DNA of 64,000 bases from Enterobacter ludwigii (lineage in GTDB: Bacteria > Pseudomonadota > Gammaproteobacteria > Enterobacterales > Enterobacteriaceae). Location of the stretch: contig CP083824.1 of assembly GCA_023023105.1 (NCBI GenBank), positions 2,604,001-2,668,000 of the forward strand, in the 5' to 3' direction. Position 1 is the stretch's first letter, and each line of letters opens with the position of its first letter. Positions 1-9,532 of the stretch are shown piece by piece. The notes below the pieces were generated by a model that did not search any database, was not told where the DNA came from, and saw nothing but the letters and a program-made list of their open reading frames with translations. The position numbers and the translations under genes were made by a program.

Positions 1-1
1 T

Positions 2-406
2 GTAGGAGAGGTCCTCACTCCGGTCGAGCCGCCAGAAAAATGGTATCTCGTTGCCCACCCCGGCGTGAGCATTCCGACCCCGGTCATCTTTAAAGATCCT
101 GACCTGAAAAGAGATACTCCGGTTCGGTCAATAGAAACGTTATTAAATTGTGAATTCAGCAACGATTGCGAGGATATCGCAAGAAAACGTTTTCGCGAGG
201 TTGATGCGGTGCTTTCCTGGCTGTTAGAATACGCGCCGTCGCGCCTGACTGGTACAGGGGCCTGTGTCTTTGCTGAATTTGACACCGAATCCGCCGCTCG
301 TCAGGTGCTTGAGCAAGCGCCGGTTTGGCTGCATGGTTTTGTAGCGCGTGGGATGAACACGTCTCCCCTACAGCAGACCATTCTGGCGCAGACTGAGTTT
401 CGGTGA
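2..406 (+). CDS. ispE: 4-diphosphocytidyl-2-C-methyl-D-erythritol kinase, C-terminal part
   Basis: Seen: an open frame runs in from the left edge and ends at TGA 404-406. The translation includes [20 protein letters not shown] and [11 protein letters not shown], which I recognise as the C-terminal half of IspE; the second stretch matches the glycine-rich ATP-binding loop of GHMP kinases. Known role: cytoplasmic kinase that phosphorylates the 2-hydroxyl of CDP-methylerythritol in the MEP isoprenoid pathway. The 5' half lies outside the window. It is followed in the same direction by prs, the order found in Escherichia coli. The frame is intact to its stop, so this is truncation by the window edge and not decay. 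Confidence 0.93.
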   Translation, partial: VGEVLTPVEPPEKWYLVAHPGVSIPTPVIFKDPDLKRDTPVRSIETLLNCEFSNDCEDIARKRFREVDAVLSWLLEYAPSRLTGTGACVFAEFDTESAARQVLEQAPVWLHGFVARGMNTSPLQQTILAQTEFR

Positions 407-462
407 CAACGTCACCCTGTTCCAGACGTTGCATCGCGCTCTTTAATACACCGCCTGGATAG

Positions 463-1479
<1,017 letters not shown>

Positions 1480-1491
1480 TCGAGCACGGCC

Positions 1492-1518
1492 AAAAAACCC
1501 GCTGCGGCGGGTTTTTTT
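1492..1518 (+). terminator. Rho-independent terminator of prs
   Basis: Perfect inverted repeat AAAAAACCCGC / GCGGGTTTTTT around a TGCG loop, 12 bp after the prs stop and running straight into a T tract. This is a textbook intrinsic terminator. Confidence 0.93.
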
Positions 1519-1603
1519 GTCTTTAATATTTATTTGTATGATCAATGCCTCCTTCACCTGCCATTCATATGACAGATGATGCGCATCTGGAAGATAGATA
1601 ATT

Positions 1604-3283
1604 GTGAAAAACGTAACCTCCTCACATGTTCTGCCCTTTCGCGCCCTCATCGACGCTTGCTGGAAAGAGAAGTACACCTCGTCACGCTTTCTACGTGACC
1701 TGATAGCCGGGATCACCGTCGGCATTATCGCCATTCCGCTGGCAATGGCGCTGGCGATTGGCAGCGGCGTTGCGCCGCAGTATGGCCTTTATACTTCGGC
1801 CGTTGCCGGGATCGTCATTGCCCTGACCGGCGGTTCGCGCTTCAGCGTCTCTGGCCCGACCGCTGCCTTTGTGGTGATCCTCTACCCGGTTTCCCAGCAG
1901 TTTGGCCTGGCAGGCCTGCTGGTTGCCACCCTGATGTCCGGCGTCTTTTTGATTTTATTCGGTCTTGCCCGTTTTGGCAGGTTGATTGAATACATCCCCC
2001 TTTCCGTGACGCTGGGGTTCACCTCCGGGATTGGTATCACCATCGGAACCATGCAGATCAAGGACTTCCTGGGTCTGCAGATGCCCCACGTACCTGAACA
2101 CTATCTGCAAAAAATCGGTGCGCTAATTATGGCGCTGCCGACCGCCAACCTGGGCGACGCCGCCATCGGGATTGTGACGCTGGGTACGCTGATTGTGTGG
2201 CCTCGTCTGGGCATTCGTCTCCCTGGCCATCTGCCCGCGCTGCTGCTGGGCTGCGCGGTAATGGCCATCGTCAATATGTTCGGTGGCCATGTCGCGACTA
2301 TCGGCTCGCAGTTCCACTATGTTCTGGCGGACGGTTCACAGGGAAGCGGTATTCCGCAGCTGTTACCGCAGCTGGTGTTGCCGTGGGATATGCCCGGTTC
2401 CAGCTTCACGCTAAGCTGGGATTCCCTGCGCGCCCTCCTTCCCGCAGCCTTCTCAATGGCAATGCTGGGGGCCATTGAATCTCTGCTCTGTGCGGTGGTA
2501 CTGGACGGCATGACGGGAACGAAGCATAAAGCCAACAGCGAGCTGGTTGGTCAGGGTCTGGGTAACCTTATCGCACCGTTCTTTGGCGGCATCACTGCAA
2601 CGGCAGCCATCGCACGCTCCGCGGCAAACGTGCGTGCCGGGGCAACATCCCCCATTTCGGCAGTGATCCACTCCGTGCTGGTGATCCTCGCCCTGCTTAT
2701 CCTTGCTCCGTTGCTCTCCTGGCTACCGCTTTCAGCCATGGCCGCTCTGCTGTTGATGGTAGCCTGGAACATGAGTGAGGCGCATAAGGTGGTGAACCTG
2801 CTGCGTCGCGCACCGAAAGACGACATTATCGTGATGCTGCTTTGTATGTCGCTGACCGTGCTGTTTGATATGGTCATTGCCATCAGCGTCGGGATTGTGC
2901 TGGCGTCCCTGCTGTTTATGCGTCGTATTGCGCAGATGACGCGTCTTTCCCCGGTGAACGTCGAAGTGCCTGACGATGTGCTGGTTTTGCGTGTGATTGG
3001 CCCGCTGTTCTTTGCCGCCGCGGAGGGGCTGTTCAGCGATCTCGAATCCCGCATCGCGGGGAAACGGATTGTGGTGCTGAAATGGGATGCCGTTCCGGTG
3101 CTGGATGCCGGTGGACTGGATGCCTTCCAGCGCTTTGTGAAACGTCTGCCGGAAGGCTGTGAGCTGCGCGTGAGTAACCTGGAATTCCAGCCCCTACGCA
3201 CCATGGCGCGCGCGGGCGTGCAGCCAATCCCTGGCCGACTCTCCTTCTACCCTAACCGTGAAGCCGCATTAGCGGATCTGTGA
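1604..3283 (+). CDS. dauA: C4-dicarboxylate transporter DauA (SulP/SLC26 family)
   Basis: Inner-membrane carrier of the SulP family. In E. coli DauA (YchM) takes up succinate and other C4-dicarboxylates aerobically at acidic pH. The 559-residue product aligns from memory end to end with E. coli DauA. It has a hydrophobic transport core (about 30-430, with [20 protein letters not shown] and [10 protein letters not shown]) and a cytosolic STAS domain (about 440-550, with [18 protein letters not shown]). It starts at GTG 1604 (GTGAAAAACGTA), preceded by GGAAG. It follows the prs terminator by 85 bp, so it is probably transcribed separately. Nothing is broken or missing. Confidence 0.95.
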   Translation: MKNVTSSHVLPFRALIDACWKEKYTSSRFLRDLIAGITVGIIAIPLAMALAIGSGVAPQYGLYTSAVAGIVIALTGGSRFSVSGPTAAFVVILYPVSQQFGLAGLLVATLMSGVFLILFGLARFGRLIEYIPLSVTLGFTSGIGITIGTMQIKDFLGLQMPHVPEHYLQKIGALIMALPTANLGDAAIGIVTLGTLIVWPRLGIRLPGHLPALLLGCAVMAIVNMFGGHVATIGSQFHYVLADGSQGSGIPQLLPQLVLPWDMPGSSFTLSWDSLRALLPAAFSMAMLGAIESLLCAVVLDGMTGTKHKANSELVGQGLGNLIAPFFGGITATAAIARSAANVRAGATSPISAVIHSVLVILALLILAPLLSWLPLSAMAALLLMVAWNMSEAHKVVNLLRRAPKDDIIVMLLCMSLTVLFDMVIAISVGIVLASLLFMRRIAQMTRLSPVNVEVPDDVLVLRVIGPLFFAAAEGLFSDLESRIAGKRIVVLKWDAVPVLDAGGLDAFQRFVKRLPEGCELRVSNLEFQPLRTMARAGVQPIPGRLSFYPNREAALADL

Positions 3284-3289
3284 GTGGTC

Positions 3290-3315
3290 TGATGCAGAAT
3301 AATGTCTCTGCATCA
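3290..3315. other. Inverted repeat just after dauA
   Basis: Perfect 9-bp arms TGATGCAGA / TCTGCATCA around 8 bases, beginning 6 bp after the dauA stop. No T tract follows on either strand, so it is not a clear intrinsic terminator. It may protect or mark the 3' end of the dauA message. Confidence 0.4.
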
Positions 3316-3405
3316 TCACCCGGGTGGCCTGCTGGAGCGATGCAAGCACGGCAGGCACCATCCATATCCCCTTCATCATATGCGGTTCCTGCTTCATGTC
3401 CGTGC

Positions 3406-3435
3406 AAAAAAAAACGACTCCCTTGGGAGCCGTTT
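3406..3435 (-). terminator. Terminator of ychH
   Basis: On the minus strand CGGCTCCC / GGGAGTCG forms a stem (one G-U pair) followed by a run of about nine T, 20 bp after the ychH stop. It may also end dauA readthrough from the other side. Confidence 0.85.
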
Positions 3436-3455
3436 CGGTGTTCTTTATCGTCGCA

Positions 3456-3731
3456 CTAACTGTGCTTGTGCTGGTCACGACGACAGCGCTTGTCGTAGTG
3501 GCGCACCCACCAGTATTTGTCACACACTTCCTCACGACCGCTCATGCGAGCCCCTGCCAGCCACAATACCGCACCAATGAAGATGCTCAATATCGCGCCG
3601 TGCGCGAAGTATTGCGGGAGGTCAAGCTGCGGCAGTTGGTTTAAAATTGAATAACCCACGCCGGCTACCATCACGAACAGTCCCAACCCCATCAGCACGT
3701 TACCGAATAACGAAGCGTTTTTGCGTTTCAT
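3456..3731 (-). CDS. ychH: Small inner-membrane stress protein YchH
   Basis: 91-residue protein close to E. coli YchH (92 aa), beginning MKRKNASLFGNVLMG. Two hydrophobic segments (about 8-28 and 42-60) predict an inner-membrane protein with a Cys/Lys/Arg-rich tail ending CDKYWWVRHYDKRCRRD. E. coli YchH is linked to biofilm and stress responses and is CRP-activated; its biochemical role is unknown. The ribosome site GGAGGTGA stands just ahead of the ATG. The gene is divergent from pth across 274 bp and has its own terminator. Confidence 0.93.
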   Translation of the reverse strand: MKRKNASLFGNVLMGLGLFVMVAGVGYSILNQLPQLDLPQYFAHGAILSIFIGAVLWLAGARMSGREEVCDKYWWVRHYDKRCRRDQHKHS

Positions 3732-4005
3732 GTGTCACCTCCGGAACTTTGGGTTGTCAGGGGAAAAGCCCCTAATCCTTGTGTGTAAAGTATAGACAAC
3801 GCCTCTTTTATGAGTTGCGTGAATGATCACAATTACCGATAACGTCCAAACAAAAGTTTACAAATAAGACGTTGAACAGCTTGAAATTCTAATTGTTTAA
3901 ATAAGAAATTATTCGTATTCCGCTGTGAAGATCGCAGAATTTTGTCAAGCGGCTCGTCAGACAGTAAACTACGCGCCAGATCTGGAACCCATTAGGAATT
4001 GAATC
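3732..4005. other. Divergent ychH-pth intergenic region
   Basis: AT-rich 274 bp that must hold the promoters of both genes. I see a GTGTAAAGTATAG stretch near 3781-3793 and long A/T runs (3850-3915) but no unambiguous -35/-10 pair. No open frame or RNA gene was recognised. Confidence 0.4.
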
Positions 4006-4590
4006 GTGACGATTAAACTGATTGTCGGCCTCGCCAACCCAGGCGCAGAGTATGCGGCAACACGCCATAATGCCGGGGCATGGTACGTCGATCTCCTGGC
4101 CGAGCGGTTACGTGCTCCTTTGCGTGAAGAACCTAAATTCTTTGGCTATACCTCACGTATCAACCTTGCTGGCGCTGATGTTCGTTTGCTGGTACCAACC
4201 ACCTTTATGAACCTGAGCGGTAAAGCCGTGGCGGCGATGGCAACGTTTTATCGTATCAACCCGGATGAAATTCTGGTGGCGCACGATGAACTGGATCTCC
4301 CGCCTGGTGTGGCAAAATTCAAACTGGGCGGCGGGCATGGCGGCCACAACGGTCTAAAAGATATTATCAGCAAGCTGGGCAATAACCCGAATTTCCACCG
4401 TTTGCGCGTGGGAATCGGTCATCCGGGCGATAAAAACAAAGTTGTTGGTTTCGTACTCGGTAAACCACCGGTTTCTGAGCAGAAACTGATTGACGAGGCG
4501 GTAGACGAAGCGGCTCGCTGCACTGAAATCTGGCTGAAAGATGGGTTAACCAAAGCGACAAACCGCTTACACGCTTTCAAAGCGCAATAA
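4006..4590 (+). CDS. pth: Peptidyl-tRNA hydrolase
   Basis: Cytoplasmic enzyme that cleaves the ester bond of peptidyl-tRNAs dropped from ribosomes, recycling tRNA; essential in E. coli. The 194-residue product has the E. coli length. The catalytic residues are visible as Asn11 (GLANPG), His21 (TRHNAGAW) and Asp94 ([11 protein letters not shown]), counting Met1. The [13 protein letters not shown] segment is the conserved substrate-binding stretch. It starts at GTG 4006 after TTAGGAA. It lies upstream of ychF in the same direction with 126 bp between, the conserved pth-ychF pairing. Confidence 0.97.
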   Translation: MTIKLIVGLANPGAEYAATRHNAGAWYVDLLAERLRAPLREEPKFFGYTSRINLAGADVRLLVPTTFMNLSGKAVAAMATFYRINPDEILVAHDELDLPPGVAKFKLGGGHGGHNGLKDIISKLGNNPNFHRLRVGIGHPGDKNKVVGFVLGKPPVSEQKLIDEAVDEAARCTEIWLKDGLTKATNRLHAFKAQ

Positions 4591-4635
4591 TCCGCCCGAT
4601 CCGGCTTTTTTACCGCGCGTCATGCGGGTTACGTG

Positions 4636-4641
4636 TATAAT
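4636..4641 (+). promoter_or_regulatory. Candidate -10 box of a ychF promoter
   Basis: A perfect TATAAT directly preceded by TG sits 76 bp before the ychF ATG. No good -35 box is found 17 bp upstream, so this is only a candidate sigma-70 promoter. Confidence 0.4.
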
Positions 4642-4716
4642 AGGCGTAGTTATTTACTTTTCATCAATCGGTTATCGTTAACGGATTGATTATCAAGATA
4701 TTAAGGTGATTTAGAA

Positions 4717-5811
4717 ATGGGATTCAAATGCGGTATCGTCGGTCTGCCAAACGTGGGCAAATCCACCCTGTTTAACGCGCTTACCAAAGCGGGTATCGAA
4801 GCGGCGAACTTCCCGTTCTGTACCATCGAACCTAACACCGGTGTTGTACCAATGCCGGACCCGCGTCTGGACCAGCTCGCGGAAATCGTGAAGCCGCAGC
4901 GCATTCTGCCAACCACCATGGAATTCGTGGATATCGCGGGCCTGGTAAAAGGCGCATCCAAAGGTGAAGGTCTGGGTAACCAGTTCCTGACTAATATTCG
5001 TGAAACCGAAGCGATCGGGCACGTTGTGCGCTGCTTCGAGAACGACAACATTATCCACGTAAACAACAAAGTGGATCCGGCTGACGACATCGACGTTATC
5101 AACACCGAGCTGGCGCTCTCTGATCTCGACACCTGCGAACGCGCAATTCACCGCGTGCAGAAGAAAGCCAAAGGCGGCGACAAGGACGCGAAAGCGGAAC
5201 TGGCTGCGCTGGAAAAATGTCTGCCACAGCTGGAAAACGCGGGCATGCTGCGCGCGCTGAAAAATCTGACGGAAGAAGACAAGGCGGCAATCAAATACCT
5301 GAGCTTCCTGACCCTGAAGCCAACCATGTACATCGCCAACGTTAACGAAGACGGTTTCGAGAACAACCCGTACCTGGACAAAGTGCGTGAAATCGCGGCG
5401 GCTGAAGGTTCTGTGGTTGTGGCGGTGTGCGCTGCCGTTGAATCCGACATCGCCGAGCTGGACGACGCCGACCGTGAAGAGTTCATGGCCGAGCTGGGTC
5501 TGGAAGAGCCGGGCCTGAACCGCGTGATCCGCGCAGGCTATGAGCTGCTGAACCTGCAGACCTACTTCACCGCTGGGGTGAAGGAAGTGCGTGCGTGGAC
5601 CATCCCTGTGGGTGCAACTGCGCCTCAGGCGGCTGGTAAAATTCACACCGACTTCGAGAAAGGCTTTATTCGTGCGCAGACCATCGCGTTTGAAGACTTC
5701 ATCACCTACAAGGGTGAGCAAGGCGCGAAAGAAGCAGGCAAGATGCGTGCGGAAGGGAAAGATTATATCGTTAAAGATGGCGATGTGATGAACTTCTTGT
5801 TTAACGTCTGA
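4717..5811 (+). CDS. ychF: Redox-regulated ribosome-associated P-loop ATPase YchF (OLA1 family)
   Basis: Obg/OLA1-family protein that binds ATP rather than GTP, associates with ribosomes and is tied to oxidative-stress responses. Seen: G1 loop GLPNVGKST (about 9-17), switch [16 protein letters not shown] (about 72-85), a coiled central part rich in Lys/Glu (about 125-200), and a C-terminal TGS-type domain ending [16 protein letters not shown]. The 364 aa are one residue longer than E. coli YchF because of a small insertion near [10 protein letters not shown]. Ribosome site AAGGTGA. Its last 96 bp plus terminator recur in diverged form at 9361-9503. Confidence 0.97.
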   Translation: MGFKCGIVGLPNVGKSTLFNALTKAGIEAANFPFCTIEPNTGVVPMPDPRLDQLAEIVKPQRILPTTMEFVDIAGLVKGASKGEGLGNQFLTNIRETEAIGHVVRCFENDNIIHVNNKVDPADDIDVINTELALSDLDTCERAIHRVQKKAKGGDKDAKAELAALEKCLPQLENAGMLRALKNLTEEDKAAIKYLSFLTLKPTMYIANVNEDGFENNPYLDKVREIAAAEGSVVVAVCAAVESDIAELDDADREEFMAELGLEEPGLNRVIRAGYELLNLQTYFTAGVKEVRAWTIPVGATAPQAAGKIHTDFEKGFIRAQTIAFEDFITYKGEQGAKEAGKMRAEGKDYIVKDGDVMNFLFNV

Positions 5812-5824
5812 GTCGTCTTGACTG

Positions 5825-5858
5825 AAAAAAATCCACGCCCTGGCGTGGATTTTTTTAT
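5825..5858 (+). terminator. Terminator of ychF
   Basis: Stem AAATCCACGCC / GGCGTGGATTT with flanking A and T runs, 13 bp after the ychF stop. It can act in both directions and may also end the facing YciI-like gene. Confidence 0.9.
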
Positions 5859-5865
5859 TCCGGGG

Positions 5866-6159
5866 TTAAAACACACTGTCTAAGAGTTCTGTTTTCATGC
5901 TGGGTTCAAATGGAATGATTTCGGCTGTCGCAAGCTTCAACGCCTGAAAAGGATCCTCGCGCAAGCGCTCTTCAAGAGCGGCAAGACTCTCACATTTCGC
6001 GAGAATGACCCCACCGTTTCTTGGGATCCGTCTACCCGATGCCAGGAAAATCCCCTCTGAATACCCCTTTTTAAGCCACTCAACATGAGCAGGTATCTCT
6101 GCGTCGATTTCTTCGAGTGGTTTTATATAGGTCAATATGACAATGTAAACTGTGCTCAT
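5866..6159 (-). CDS. YciI-like (YCII-related domain) protein
   Basis: 97-residue protein MSTVYIVILTYIKPLEEIDA... with the YCII-domain pattern: a strand, then a basic helix HVEWLKKGYSEG, then FLASGRRIPRNGGVILA, and a C-terminal LREDPFQ segment. The family is small, cytosolic, dimeric ferredoxin-like folds; the HVEWL histidine and a D in DPF are typical. Its reaction here is unknown. It is convergent with ychF and shares its terminator. IS903 sits only 34 bp upstream of its ATG and must have displaced most of its original promoter. It is a single gene with no obvious partner. Confidence 0.75.
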   Translation of the reverse strand: MSTVYIVILTYIKPLEEIDAEIPAHVEWLKKGYSEGIFLASGRRIPRNGGVILAKCESLAALEERLREDPFQALKLATAEIIPFEPSMKTELLDSVF

Positions 6160-6193
6160 CCTTGCCTCTTAGTTTGGTTTTTACGTCGTTTGT

Positions 6194-7250
6194 GGCTTTG
6201 TTGAATAAATCGAACTTTTGCTGAGTTGAAGGATCAGATCACGCATCTTCCCGACAACGCAGACCGTTCCGTGGCAAAGCAAAAGTTCAAAATCACCAAC
6301 TGGCCCACCTACAATAAAGCCCTCATCAACCGTGGCTCCATAACTTTCTGGCTGGATGATGAAGCTATTCAGGCCTGGTATGAGTCGGCAACGCCTTCAT
6401 CACGGGGAAGACCTCAGCGCTATTCTGATCTCGCCATCACCACCGTTCTGGTCATTAAACGCGTGTTCAGGTTGACCCTGCGGGCTGCACAGGGTTTTAT
6501 TGATTCCATTTTTACACTGATGAATGTTCCGTTGCGCTGCCCGGATTACACCAGTGTCAGCAAGCGCGCAAAGTCGGTTAATGTCAGTTTCAAAACGCCC
6601 ACCCGGGGTGAAATCGCGCATCTGGTGATTGATTCCACCGGGCTGAAGGTCTTTGGTGAAGGCGAATGGAAAGTCAAAAAACATGGCCAGGAACGCCGCC
6701 GTATCTGGCGAAAGTTGCATCTGGCAGTTGACAGCAACACACATGAAATCATCTGTGCAGACCTGTCGCTGAACAATGTGACGGACTCAGAAGCCTTCCC
6801 GGGTCTTATCCGGCAGACTCACAGAAAAATCAGGGCAGCATCGGCAGACGGCGCTTACGACACCCGGCTCTGTCACGATGAACTGCGGCGTAAGAAAATC
6901 AGCGCGCTTATCCCGCCCCGAAAAGGCGCGGGTTACTGGCCCGGTGAATATGCAGACCGTAACCGTGCTGTTGCGAATCAGCGGCTGACCGGGAGTAATG
7001 CGCGGTGGAAATGGACAACAGATTATAACCGTCGCTCGATAGCGGAAACGGCGATGTACCGGGTAAAACAGCTGTTCGGAGGTTCACTGACACTGCGTGA
7101 CTACGATGGTCAGGTTGCAGAGGCTATGGCCCTGGTACGAGCGCTGAACAAAATGACGAAAGCAGGTATGCCTGAAAGCGTGCGTATTGCCTGAAAACAC
7201 AACCCGCTACGGGGGAGACTTACCCGAAATCTGATTTATTCAACAAAGCC
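6194..7250 (+). mobile_element. IS903 (IS5 family), complete, 1057 bp
   Basis: Terminal inverted repeats GGCTTTGTTGAATAAATC (left) and its reverse complement (right) bound exactly 1057 bp, the length of IS903. The 9-bp direct repeats GTCGTTTGT at 6185-6193 and 7251-7259 are the target duplication expected for this element. Intact ends, intact duplication and an intact transposase imply a recent single insertion. Confidence 0.97.
6271..7194 (+). CDS. IS903 transposase (IS5 family, DDE)
   Basis: The 307-residue product is the IS903 transposase, cutting and joining at the 18-bp ends. Catalytic triad in view: Asp in VIDSTGLKVFGEG, Asp in SADGAYDT, and Glu in SIAETAMYRVKQLFGG (the Y-R-K signature). 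The frame is open back to a TTG at 6226, but GTG 6271 (GTGGCAAAGCAAAAG) gives the family N-terminus AKQKFKITNWPTYNKAL and length. There is no frameshift, so the element should be active. Confidence 0.95.
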   Translation: MAKQKFKITNWPTYNKALINRGSITFWLDDEAIQAWYESATPSSRGRPQRYSDLAITTVLVIKRVFRLTLRAAQGFIDSIFTLMNVPLRCPDYTSVSKRAKSVNVSFKTPTRGEIAHLVIDSTGLKVFGEGEWKVKKHGQERRRIWRKLHLAVDSNTHEIICADLSLNNVTDSEAFPGLIRQTHRKIRAASADGAYDTRLCHDELRRKKISALIPPRKGAGYWPGEYADRNRAVANQRLTGSNARWKWTTDYNRRSIAETAMYRVKQLFGGSLTLRDYDGQVAEAMALVRALNKMTKAGMPESVRIA

Positions 7251-7569
7251 GTCGTTTGTTCGAACTGCTTGTGCAGCCCCTCTTTTGCCACCCGGTATCA
7301 TTATCATTTTTAGGGCGCATTTGAGCTTAATATGCAGGGCCTGATCGTGACAACGTGTTACGTTTCATATCCCAGGAATAAAACCAATCATGCCAGCCAT
7401 TTTTTTGCTGGATATCTACAGACAACGACCACTTCCTTTGACAGGTTGAATGTTAAGTAATAGAAAGTTGCGCCTTCAGGAGGTGGAGTCCAAAATAATT
7501 TTTTGCCCTGAGCTTCGAAGATTATCAACATGGTTGATAAGTGCTCTCCTGCATTTATTTTATGGGGGG
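7251..7569. other. Intergenic stretch right of IS903
   Basis: 319 bp without a convincing gene. It begins with the right copy of the IS903 target duplication and so contains the former upstream region of the YciI-like gene. A weak CCAGC/GCTGG hairpin with a T-rich loop lies at 7393-7411. A forward frame starting at 7450 is short, lacks a ribosome site and overlaps the immunity gene antisense; I do not call it. Confidence 0.5.
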
Positions 7570-7890
7570 TTATCTTTCCTCAATATGGTATGTATCTTTA
7601 TCACTCCAGTATATAATCTTATATTTACCAAAGTTGATGTTTTGTTCTTTGTAATAATCCATTACTTCGGATGGATACCAACCATATCCAAATAAAAAAA
7701 GAGCTCCTTCGTCAACTAATAGCCTTATTATTCTTTGCTTATCCTGATCGTCAATTACAGGTAAAACCATAAGCTCATCTTTTAATGAAAAACCTATCGC
7801 CTGCATTTTTCTAATTAAATCTTTTCCCAGAACGCGTATTTTCACACTAGTCCCAGCCATATCAATGACAATAATCGAATCATCTGGCAT
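7570..7890 (-). CDS. Putative immunity protein of the orphan Rhs tip toxin
   Basis: About 106 residues, acidic and cytosolic-looking (MPDDSIIVIDMAGTSVKIRV...), no signal peptide or membrane segment. I do not recognise the family. The call rests on position: it directly follows, and with the alternative TTG start at 7899 overlaps by 4 nt, the C-terminal toxin of the Rhs fragment, the universal place of Rhs immunity genes. AT-rich compared with the Rhs core, as usual for tip cargo. The first ATG (7890) was chosen; neither start has a clear ribosome site. Confidence 0.6.
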   Translation of the reverse strand: MPDDSIIVIDMAGTSVKIRVLGKDLIRKMQAIGFSLKDELMVLPVIDDQDKQRIIRLLVDEGALFLFGYGWYPSEVMDYYKEQNINFGKYKIIYWSDKDTYHIEER

Positions 7891-7895
7891 CTTAT

Positions 7896-9360
7896 TCAAT
7901 TTACATTCACCCTTATAGCTACTGGAGTTGATGTTGGTACGGAATTTATCACCATTTCTGGAGCCCCGCCAGGTAAATGTTGGCCCGGACCTAAGAAATA
8001 ATCATTACCACTTAATGGGCTTCGTGGCTGCATATTAGAGATGCCACCAATCTTTCTTATATTAAATCCTTCACTTAAAGACCCTGGGTATAAACCCATG
8101 TCTTTTTCAATTTTTGAAGCAAGAGATTTAGATATAATGATATCTCCGTCTTCAATGCCATTGAAATATTTCAACGCTCCTTTTTTGTCTGTAATAAATG
8201 TACCATCTCGACCGATTGCAGGATATTGATCCCAACTTTTTGGACTAATATTATATCCTACATCATCTTTTAGCATTTTAGCTTGGCGCGCTCTTGCTCT
8301 TTCAGCCTTACATAATCCAAGCGGGTCGATATATTTGATAGGGTTCGGCGCATACTGGTAAAGATTTATCCCCCCCGCCAGCCCTATCGGGTCCTGCTGC
8401 GTAAACCTTCCGCAGTCCGGGTCGTAATACCGGAACAGATTGTAGTGCAGCCCTGTCTCACGGTCCAGGTATTGCCCCTGCATCCGCAGGTTCTGAGAAT
8501 ATCCTGATACCTGCGTCTCGCTTTCACGCAGCAGCTTGCCCCAGGCGCTGTTCACGCCTTCCCAGCGCACCTGCCCCTCGATATCGGTCATCCGCTCCGG
8601 CGTGCCGTTGGGCTGGAAGTGGAACCAGAAGATCTCCGGCGCATCAACGCCGTCAATACGCGCCAGCGGGTCGTAGCTGTCCTGGTCGCTGTAGACGTAG
8701 GTCAGCGGCACGTCTCCGTGCAGCTCCTGCAGCAGGCGGAACCCTTCCCAGACAAACCGGGTGGTGACCGGCTTGCCGACTGGCTGTCCGCCCAGCATCT
8801 GGCAGCGCGTTTTGCTGATGCGGCGTCCGAGCGGATCGTAGCGGAAGCTCACCTGCGTCTGCGGTTTATTGCGGTCCCGCGGCTGGCTGATAACCTCCGT
8901 CAGGCGATGTTCACCGTCGTAGCGGTAATGCCAGCGGGTCTGGCCGTTATCCTTCTCCACGGTGCGGCCGTGGATGTCATACCGCCAGCGAATGCCGTTC
9001 AGCTGCGTCAGGCGGTTGTGCGTGACCTTCTCAGCAGATCCTTCGATCGGGTTACCGGCCGCATCCCAGCGCCACTGCTCCTGGCCGGGCAGCGTACCGT
9101 CCTGGACGAGCAGACGCCCGGCGCTGTCGTACTGCCAGCGGTACCAGCTGAACGGGTTATCGTCCCGCTCTTCGCGCACCAGGTTATTGCGGTAGTCGTA
9201 ATCCCAACGACGCAGCGCTGGGCATTGCCAGTGAATACATCCCGGCGATGCCGTCGGCCAAGACGGTCGTACTCGCTGCGGGTGGTCAGCAGCCCCTGGA
9301 TGCGCCTGGTCTCCCGGTGAAGTTCGTCGCGGGTAAAGTCGTAGACCGACAGCTTATCTA
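7896..9360 (-). pseudogene. Rhs C-terminal fragment with unassigned toxin tip (truncated and frameshifted)
   Basis: Leftward Rhs remnant nearly identical to the last part of the intact rhs core. It keeps the end-of-core motif DPIGLAGGINLYQYAPNPIKYIDPLGL, then a tip of about 140 residues (CKAERARARQAK...) containing PISPKSWDQYP-like and LGPGQHLPGGAPEM segments; I cannot assign that domain. Relative to the intact gene a 19-bp deletion near 9208-9238 shifts the frame, so the fragment reads in two frames. It is cut at 9360, where sequence switches to a copy of the ychF 3' end. No PAAR or N-terminal shell is left, so it cannot be secreted by itself. It can serve as a donor of a new tip by recombination with the intact rhs. 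Confidence 0.88.
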
Positions 9361-9456
9361 GAGCAAGGCGCGAAAAAAGCAAGCAAAATGCGTGCGGAAG
9401 GGAAAGATTACATCGTTAAAGATGGCGACGTAATGAACTTCTTGTTTAACGTTTGA
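9361..9456 (+). pseudogene. Duplicated, diverged 3' end of ychF (32 codons)
   Basis: In-frame copy of the last 31 residues plus stop of YchF ([20 protein letters not shown], then [11 protein letters not shown]), matching 5716-5811 codon for codon but with several base changes and E-to-K and G-to-S substitutions. There is no upstream ychF sequence; the preceding base belongs to a truncated rhs. The divergence shows it was not copied from the resident ychF recently, and more likely came with DNA from another strain. Confidence 0.92.
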
Positions 9457-9468
9457 TTTGTTTTGAAT

Positions 9469-9503
9469 GAAAAAAATTCACGCTTCGGCGTGGATTTTTA
9501 TTC
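9469..9503 (+). terminator. Second copy of the ychF terminator
   Basis: ATTCACGC / GCGTGGAT stem with TTCG loop, A run before and T run after, at the same distance from the stop codon as the resident ychF terminator. One stem pair has become G-U. Confidence 0.8.
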
Positions 9504-9532
9504 CAAGATTAATTCCCCGGTTAATATTACAT

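Noticed and set aside
4711..5721. A 336-codon minus-strand frame across ychF
   Set aside because: Antisense to a highly conserved, codon-biased gene; the composition (His/Val/Phe-rich) is typical of shadow frames.
7450..7695. 81-codon plus-strand frame with hydrophobic residues
   Set aside because: Overlaps the immunity gene antisense; the hydrophobic character comes from AT-rich DNA read backwards.
5716..9456. ychF 3' duplication as attL/attR of an integrated element
   Set aside because: No integrase, excisionase or tRNA-type core; the copies differ too much for a site-specific event, and one junction shows rhs microhomology.
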